This document shows positions 59,480 to 64,000 of a stretch of 64,000 bases of DNA, piece after piece (the stretch's first letter is position 1; every line of letters starts with the position of its first letter). The translations under genes were made by a program, and so were the position numbers. The stretch is taken from NCBI RefSeq assembly GCF_022829605.1, contig NZ_JAKSYD010000188.1, positions 1 through 64,000 of the forward strand, in the 5' to 3' direction. The DNA is from Methylobacterium sp. E-065 (GTDB taxonomy: Bacteria > Pseudomonadota > Alphaproteobacteria > Rhizobiales > Beijerinckiaceae). The notes below the pieces were generated by a model that made no database searches, was not told the DNA's origin, and worked only from the letters and a program-made list of their open reading frames with translations.

Positions 59480-59500
59480 CCCTCCCCACAAGGGGGAGGG
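59480..59500. repeat. short intergenic hairpin (CCCTCCCC/GGGGAGGG)
   Basis: CCCTCCCC (59480-59487) pairs with GGGGAGGG (59493-59500) around ACAAG. It is followed by GAAAAGCG. It lies 58 bases after the DUF6456 stop and may be a terminator or a single copy of a common intergenic palindrome. Confidence 0.55.
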
Positions 59501-59593
59501 AAAAGCGTTCAATTCTCAAACCCGTGGTGTCGGGCAGAGACGTGCGAATCCGCTAGGCGGGGGAGTGGAGGTTACGCCCGGCGTCCGAAAACC

Positions 59594-60022
59594 TCACCCC
59601 TGCGCGGCGAGCTGGGTTGCGTCCCGGTGGATCCGTTCGGCCATCGCCCGCACGCCGTTGGAGCGCTTCGACGTCACGTGGGAGCCGAAGCGGAGCTGCC
59701 GGAACAGATCCAGCCCGTCGGTCTCGGCAGCCTCGCGCGGGGTCTTGCCGGTGTAGAGCGCCACCATCAGCGCGACGAAGCCGCGGACGATGAACGAATC
59801 GCTGAACCCCTGCAGCCTGAGATGCCGCTCCGCGCCCGAGCCCTCGGCGGCCGTGTCGATCCAGACCTGGCTCTCGCAGCCATGGACCCGGTTGGCCTCG
59901 TTGCGCAGGGATTCGGGCATCGGCGGCAGGGCGCGGCCGAGCTCGATCAAATATTCGAGCCGCATATCGTCGTCTTCGACGATTTCGAAATTCTCGATGA
60001 TGGTGTCGATCGGGGGCAGCAT
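59594..60022 (-). CDS. sufE: SufE-family sulfur acceptor protein
   Basis: The 142-residue protein has the SufE pattern IENFEIVEDDDMRLEYLIELGRALPPMP, the sulfur-accepting C49 in VHGCESQVW, LRLQGFSDSFIVRGFVALMVALYTGKTPREA and a final FGSHVTSKRSNGVRAM. It accepts persulfide sulfur from a cysteine desulfurase for Fe-S cluster assembly. It is an isolated gene; the suf operon is not in the window. Confidence 0.88.
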   Translation of the reverse strand: MLPPIDTIIENFEIVEDDDMRLEYLIELGRALPPMPESLRNEANRVHGCESQVWIDTAAEGSGAERHLRLQGFSDSFIVRGFVALMVALYTGKTPREAAETDGLDLFRQLRFGSHVTSKRSNGVRAMAERIHRDATQLAAQG

Positions 60023-60118
60023 GCTCGTCCGGATCCGGAAAGGGGCCGTGCCGCTATAGGCCGGTCCGGCGGCCGTGGCGACGGGGCCGGGCGACGCGGC
60101 AGGTCGTTACGCCGCGCG

Positions 60119-61213
60119 TCATTGCGCGGTGGCGGTCGGCGGCAGGGTCAGCCTCAGGGGATCGGCCGGGCTGGCATCCCCGGACACGGCAATCTCGGCC
60201 TGCGCCGCATAAGCCGCGATGAGCCGGGGCCCGAGCTTCGGCACGTTGGGCCGGCCGGAGGCCGCCATCTCGCTGACGCCGGAGACGATCGAGACGCAGA
60301 GCGGCTGGCCTGCGGCGGCGTCCAGGCCGATGCTGATCGCGCAGGCGACGTGCTCGGCCGTGGCGTCCAGGCACTCGGCCACGATTTCGGCCACGATCAT
60401 GCCGAGCGCGTTGGCGGTGCGGGGCTCCACGAGGCCGTTGCCCGCGCCCTCGACCTGAACGCTGATGCGCCCGGCCCGCCGGAGCTGGCCCAGGCCGGAA
60501 GCCAGGCGGTGCAGGTAGTCCCGGAGGTCGATGGAGGCGATGTGCGGCGCCTCGTGCAGGTGCTGCTGCACCAGGGCGATTGCCCGGACCCGCTGTCCCA
60601 GCGCCTCGAAGCTGCCGCGGCAGGCATCCGGCGCCGCCCGCCCATACAGGCCGATCAGGCTGACCATCACCTGAAGGTTGTTGCGGACACGGTGGTAGAC
60701 TTCGGCGAGCAGCGTCTCCTTCTCGGCGAGCGCGTGCTCGATATGCTCCTCGGCATGCTTGCGGTCGGTAATGTCGAAGCAGGAGCCGAGATAGCCCTCG
60801 AACCGCCCGTCCTCGACCAGCGGGCGGGCCGTGTCGAGCAACCAGCGATAGACGCCGTCGTGACGCCGCAGACGGAATTCCACCGTGAACGGCGCCCGCG
60901 ATTCGAACGCGTCCGCGACGATACCGGCGTGACGCTCGAAATCCTCGGGGTGCAGGCCCTCGCGCCAGCCGAGGCCCAGTTCCGCCGCGAGCGGGCGCCC
61001 GGTGAACGCCAGCCAGCACTCGTTGTGGTGGATCGCGTGGCCGTGCGCATCCGAGCGCCACATCATCAGCGGAACGACGTCGGCGAAGCGCTTGAAGCTG
61101 TCGCTCAGGGCCGCCGCCTCGGCGGTCCCCGGGGTCGGCACCGTTCCGGAATCCTCCGCAGGACCATCGCCCTTCGGCTCAGCCGTTCCGGACCCTGGGG
61201 GCTGTCCGACCAT
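60119..61213 (-). CDS. PAS sensor protein with HWE/HisKA_2-type kinase core, degenerate ATPase domain
   Basis: The 364-residue protein has a PAS/PAC module (about 38-155: FADVVPLMMWRSDAHGHAIHHNECWLAFTGR, FRLRRHDGVYRWLLDTARPL, GSCFDITDRK). A HisKA_2 phosphoacceptor follows with H174 in YHRVRNNLQVMVSLI. In the ATPase part the N-box, normally with Asn in ELxxNAxKH, reads EIVAECLDAT, so Asn is Glu280 and the following His is missing. No D-x-G-x-G box is seen; only KLGPRLIAAYA recalls the GLG box. ATP binding is therefore doubtful. It may act as a phospho-acceptor or scaffold, or bind another ligand. There is no response regulator beside it. Confidence 0.8.
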   Translation of the reverse strand: MVGQPPGSGTAEPKGDGPAEDSGTVPTPGTAEAAALSDSFKRFADVVPLMMWRSDAHGHAIHHNECWLAFTGRPLAAELGLGWREGLHPEDFERHAGIVADAFESRAPFTVEFRLRRHDGVYRWLLDTARPLVEDGRFEGYLGSCFDITDRKHAEEHIEHALAEKETLLAEVYHRVRNNLQVMVSLIGLYGRAAPDACRGSFEALGQRVRAIALVQQHLHEAPHIASIDLRDYLHRLASGLGQLRRAGRISVQVEGAGNGLVEPRTANALGMIVAEIVAECLDATAEHVACAISIGLDAAAGQPLCVSIVSGVSEMAASGRPNVPKLGPRLIAAYAAQAEIAVSGDASPADPLRLTLPPTATAQ

Positions 61214-61570
61214 TCTCGATCCGATTCGCTGTAGCGCGTGTGTGAGGAGTCAAGTGTGAGTGGATAGCGCCGGTCAACGTGCCGACAGGGGCGCCGTTCC
61301 GGTCTTCAGCCGCCTTTGGAGTGCTCATGCACAGGGAGCGGGATGATCGACCCGCCGGCAACGTACCACGGCGCATGGAGCGAAGGCGGCCCGTGCCGGG
61401 GGGCGGGCGTGCGGCGGCACCGTTTCCATCGAGCGGGTCATGCCTGGGCAGCCGAAGCGTTGCAGCAGCGCGGCTCTCAAAATATGCCCATGATAGGAAT
61501 TTGAGCTTGACACCGGCCCGCTGCTGGGCTATCACCAAGGCACGGTCGAAAAGTGTGCGGAGAGGCGGCG
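61214..61570. other. intergenic region before the packaging genes
   Basis: 357 bases between the divergent sensor gene and the terminase small-subunit gene, with no convincing gene, tRNA or attachment-site repeat that I can recognise. The promoter of the packaging module is expected here. Confidence 0.4.
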
Positions 61571-62221
61571 ATGCAGGTAGGCGCTGCGCACCCCGCGGAA
61601 CGGCGCATCGCGGTGCTGCAGCTCCTGCGCGAGACCGAGCTGACGATCCCCGAGATCGCCGCCCGCACCGGGATACACCCGAGTACGATCAAGACCTGGA
61701 ACGCCCGGGCCGGCTGGCCGCGGCCGCCACACTGGCGCTCCGTGGTCGCGAAATGGCCCGAGCCGCGGCGCCTTGCGGTCGCCCGGCTCCTGAGCCAACC
61801 GGGCAACGATCCTTCCGACGTCGCGGCGGCCCTGGGCTTCGGGCAAAACGCGATGGCATGGCTGAGCGCGGCGATCCAGCTGACGCCGCTGGTACGGCCG
61901 ACACGCCGCGGCGCGCCACGCGATCCGGCGTCGGTGATCGATCCCGCGACCCTGCGTGCCCATCTGCGCGGCCACATCGCCCGGCAGATCGCCGCCCTCG
62001 ACGCGGCGTTGAGCGGGGAGGGGGCGGCTTTCGCCGAATCCGCCCGGGTCCTGCGCGACCTCGGTGGTCTGAAGCGGCTGCTCGACGAGGTCGATGCCGA
62101 GGGCGCCCACGGCGCGACGGGGGAGGGCGGCGATGACAATCTCGAACGCGACCTGCCCGGGCTCCGCGCGGAGATCGCGCGACGCTATGATGGCTTTGTC
62201 GGCGGCGGGGCGCCTGCCTGA
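61571..62221 (+). CDS. terminase small subunit-like DNA-packaging protein
   Basis: The 216-residue protein has an N-terminal helix-turn-helix (AERRIAVLQLLRETELTIPEIAARTGIHPSTIKTWNARAGW) and Arg/Ala-rich helices after it, ending ERDLPGLRAEIARRYDGFV. GAGAGG precedes the ATG. It overlaps the large terminase gene by 35 bases. An HTH protein placed directly before a large terminase is the usual small-subunit arrangement in phages and gene transfer agents. The call rests mainly on position and on the HTH; sequence similarity to a named family is weak. Confidence 0.65.
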   Translation: MQVGAAHPAERRIAVLQLLRETELTIPEIAARTGIHPSTIKTWNARAGWPRPPHWRSVVAKWPEPRRLAVARLLSQPGNDPSDVAAALGFGQNAMAWLSAAIQLTPLVRPTRRGAPRDPASVIDPATLRAHLRGHIARQIAALDAALSGEGAAFAESARVLRDLGGLKRLLDEVDAEGAHGATGEGGDDNLERDLPGLRAEIARRYDGFVGGGAPA

Positions 62222-63494
62222 TTTTCTTGCCACACTGCCATCCGAACTGATCCGGGCGCTCGACGCCGATTGGCTGCACCGGGCACGCGCCGATCAGCTG
62301 CCGCCGGCCGATACCGGTCTCTGGACGACCTGGGCTGTGATCGGCGGCCGCGGCAGCGGCAAGACCCGCACGGGGGCCGAGTGGGTCGATGCCCTGGCGC
62401 GGGGCGATCCGGCCTTCACGCCCGAGCCGGTCGGGCGCATCGCGCTGGTGGGGGAGACGCATCTCGACGTGCGCGAGGTGATGATCGAGGGCCCGTCGGG
62501 AATCCTCGGCCTGCCCCGGCACGGCCGGACCCGGCCGGTCTGGTCGCCGAGCCGGCGGCGCCTGGAATGGGCGAACGGCGCCGTCGCCCAGGCGTTCTCG
62601 GCCGAGGAGCCGGACGCCCTGCGCGGCCCCCAATTCGGGGCCGCATGGTGCGACGAGGCCGCCAAGTGGCGCCGGCCGGACGCCGCCTTCGACATGCTGC
62701 AATTCGGCCTGCGCCTCGGCGCCCGGCCGCGCAACCTCGTCACCACCACGCCGCGGCCGGTGCCGCTGATCCGGCGCCTGCTCGACGACCCGCGCACCGT
62801 GGTCAGCCGGGCCCGGACCCGCGACAACGCCGAGCACCTCGCGCCGGATTTCCTCGAGCGCGTGGTCGGCCGCTACGCCGGCACACGCCTCGGCCGCCAG
62901 GAACTCGATGGCGAGTTGATCGAGGACCGGGACGACGCCCTGTGGGACCGCGCCGGCCTCGAAGCTGGCCGGGTCGCTGCCGCGCCGGATCTCGGGCGGA
63001 TCGTCGTGGCGGTCGATCCGCCCGCGAGTTCGGGGGCCCGTTCGGATGCCTGCGGGATCGTGGCGGCGGGCCGCGCGAATGGGCAGGCCTACGTGCTGGC
63101 CGATGCGAGCCTGCCCCGCGCCACGCCGCAGGCCTGGGCCGGGGCGGCGCTGGCCCTCTACCACCGGTTCGCCGCGGACGCCCTCGTGGTCGAGGTCAAC
63201 CAGGGCGGCGAGATGGCGGCTTCCGTGCTGGCGCAGTGCGATCCCGCCGTGCCGGTCACCCGGGTCCACGCCACGCGGGGTAAGTACCTGCGGGCCGAGC
63301 CGGTCTCGCTGCTCTATGCCCGCGGCCTCGTCCACCATGTCGGGGCGTTTCCGGCGCTGGAGGACGAACTGTGCGATTTCGGGCCGGACGGCCTGTCCGG
63401 CGGGGGCTCGCCCGACCGGCTCGACGCCCTGGTCTGGGCGCTGACGCATCTGATGCTGGAGGTGCGGGCGGAACCCCGCATCCGGCGGCTCTAG
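62187..63494 (+). CDS. terminase large subunit (DNA-packaging ATPase/nuclease), GTA/HK97 type
   Basis: The 435-residue protein has Walker A GGRGSGKT (53-60), Walker B WCDEAAKW (154-161) and coupling segment VTTTPRPVPLIRRLL (about 185-199). The RNaseH-like nuclease has acidic residues D277 (VAVDPPAS), E336 (VVEVNQGGEM) and D410 or D413 (SPDRLDALVWALTHLM). The compact size and the GGRGSGKT/CDEAAKW forms match large terminases of alphaproteobacterial gene transfer agents and related prophages. The start is one of two adjacent ATGs at 62187 or 62190. It packages DNA into capsids. Confidence 0.9.
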   Translation: MMALSAAGRLPDFLATLPSELIRALDADWLHRARADQLPPADTGLWTTWAVIGGRGSGKTRTGAEWVDALARGDPAFTPEPVGRIALVGETHLDVREVMIEGPSGILGLPRHGRTRPVWSPSRRRLEWANGAVAQAFSAEEPDALRGPQFGAAWCDEAAKWRRPDAAFDMLQFGLRLGARPRNLVTTTPRPVPLIRRLLDDPRTVVSRARTRDNAEHLAPDFLERVVGRYAGTRLGRQELDGELIEDRDDALWDRAGLEAGRVAAAPDLGRIVVAVDPPASSGARSDACGIVAAGRANGQAYVLADASLPRATPQAWAGAALALYHRFAADALVVEVNQGGEMAASVLAQCDPAVPVTRVHATRGKYLRAEPVSLLYARGLVHHVGAFPALEDELCDFGPDGLSGGGSPDRLDALVWALTHLMLEVRAEPRIRRL

Positions 63495-63842
63495 ATGTCA
63501 TTGCCGGAGTAGCCACCGGTTCGGCGCGAGAGCGCGCGTCACAACAACGGCTCAAGGCCGGCCGGAAAACAATACGGCGCGCCTCCATGGGAAGCGCGCC
63601 GAGAGGCGGTTCGTGGTCTCAGGAACGAACTGCATCCTGTATACACGATTGTGTGTGGTCCACTGTGGCGTCCGCACCACTGTTGCGCGCGGAGCGCAGT
63701 CTAAACCCCGCTTTTTTCCCTGTCCCTGGGATTATCCGGGCCCGTGAGGGTCCGCGGGACATCCCGCGCGATCCAGGCGCGGCCGGATCGCGCGGGGCCG
63801 CGGCCCGTGCATCGCGCGACCCTAACGCAGGACCAGACCGGC
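63495..63842. other. spacer between terminase and portal genes, with dispersed repeat and hairpins
   Basis: 348 bases between genes that are normally adjacent. It contains an inverse copy of the dispersed repeat (63513-63560) and a perfect 8-bp hairpin CGGCGCGC/GCGCGCCG at 63575-63601. A TGTATACAC sequence lies near 63640, and GCGATCC/GGATCGC hairpin arms near 63760-63790. I see no coding frame with support. Confidence 0.55.
63513..63560 (-). repeat. inverse copy of dispersed intergenic repeat
   Basis: Read on the minus strand this gives GAGCCGTTGTTGTGACGCGC, then GCTCTCGCGCCGAACCGGTGGC. It aligns with AGCCCTTGTTGTCACACGCT and TCTGCGCCGCACCGGTGTCC of the element at 17843-17930. The inner TTGTTGTGACGCGC is shared exactly with the copy at 16493. 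Confidence 0.65.
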
Positions 63843-64000
63843 ATGGCGAACCTTCTCGAACGGTTGGCGCGGGTCACCCGACGCGATGCCCGCGACATGG
63901 CCCCCGCCACCAAGGCCGCCCCGGCTTTCGCGCTCTATGCCGACAGTCGGGCCTCTTGGACGCCCCGCGACCCGGCGGCGCTCGCGCAAGCCGGCTATGC
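63843..64000 (+). CDS. phage/GTA portal protein, N-terminal fragment
   Basis: The first 52 codons of a gene that continues beyond the window. The start MANLLERLARVTRRDARDMA and ADSRASWTPRDPAALAQAGY match the N-terminus of HK97-type portal proteins in alphaproteobacterial gene transfer agents, where a W-x-x-R-D then A-x-x-G-Y pattern precedes the NPVVHR core. AGGACC lies ten bases before the ATG. The portal forms the DNA entry ring on the capsid. Confidence 0.75.
   Translation, partial: MANLLERLARVTRRDARDMAPATKAAPAFALYADSRASWTPRDPAALAQAGY

Noticed and set aside
63632..63660. TGTATACAC near 63640 as a GntR operator
   Set aside because: The symmetry is short and no matching site occurs near the GntR gene at 34 kb; the evidence is too thin to call.
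1..64000. tRNA, rRNA, CRISPR arrays and complete insertion sequences
   Set aside because: I looked for T-loop motifs, repeated spacers, and transposase or integrase frames with terminal repeats and found none I could support.

Overview
The window is a GC-rich stretch of bacterial chromosome, apart from a few AT-richer intergenic islands. The gene set points to an alphaproteobacterium of the order Hyphomicrobiales, most likely Methylobacterium or a close relative. The reasons are a MucR/Ros regulator, an argJ/mutT operon, EgtD, a ubiK-ybjN-proC neighbourhood, a DUF6456 protein, a gene-transfer-agent-like packaging module and several families of intergenic palindromes. The genus is inferred from gene content only. 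I found no rRNA, tRNA, CRISPR array or complete insertion sequence.

Layout. 1-3.6 kb: the end of an alpha/beta hydrolase, a dispersed palindromic repeat, a Tat-exported branched-chain amino acid/amide binding protein and small hypotheticals. 3.8-7.7 kb: a complete four-gene osmoprotectant-type ABC importer in yehZYXW order (minus strand). 8-11 kb: SelO and a PAP2 phosphatase. 11.5-18.5 kb: a MucR-type regulator that lacks most zinc ligands, a VanZ-like protein, CDP-diacylglycerol pyrophosphatase, a run of short hypothetical genes, a DUF4336 protein and a YgjV-like membrane protein. 19-21 kb: a class I methyltransferase translationally coupled to EgtD (ergothioneine pathway), with a possible EcfG-type general-stress promoter upstream. 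21-25 kb: a tandem pair of YdcZ-type membrane proteins, an OPT transporter, DUF2243 and a coupled 51-residue peptide. 25-28 kb: an L-cystine ABC importer (tcyJLN).

28-34.5 kb: a DapA-family lyase/aldolase, a class I aminotransferase, and a cyanide-insensitive-type bd oxidase operon (cioAB plus a 40-residue DUF2474 subunit) ending in a GbsR-like regulator, with a perfect 18-bp palindrome upstream of cioA; then a GntR regulator. 34.8-39 kb: a LysR regulator divergent from an mhqO-mhqD-doxX quinone-detoxification-like operon, with a perfect inverted-repeat operator between them; then a Gfo/Idh oxidoreductase. 39-41.4 kb: argJ-SIMPL-mutT with stop/start overlaps. 41.6-44.7 kb: a degenerate receiver protein and an HBM-type chemoreceptor. 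44.7-47.5 kb: ubiK, ybjN, proC and a TetR-fold protein whose C-terminal half resembles COQ9. 47.6-52 kb: a secreted Met/Arg/His-rich peptide, PhoH, a UvrD/PcrA helicase and a His-rich peptide. 52.4-61.2 kb: a giant AsmA-like protein, oligopeptidase B, DUF6456, SufE and an HWE/HisKA_2-type sensor protein with a degenerate ATPase domain. 61.5-64 kb: small and large terminase subunits and the start of a portal protein. The last two are separated by a 348-bp spacer holding a copy of a dispersed repeat.

The gene set leans towards stress and transport physiology: osmolytes, cystine, ergothioneine, quinone electrophiles and alternative respiration. Most operons show ATGA or GTGA overlaps, and TTG or GTG starts are common. 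The observations most worth following are the palindromic operators, the COQ9-like protein beside ubiK, the degenerate kinase and receiver, the methyltransferase-EgtD pair, the Met/His-rich peptides and the dispersed repeat family that interrupts the packaging module.
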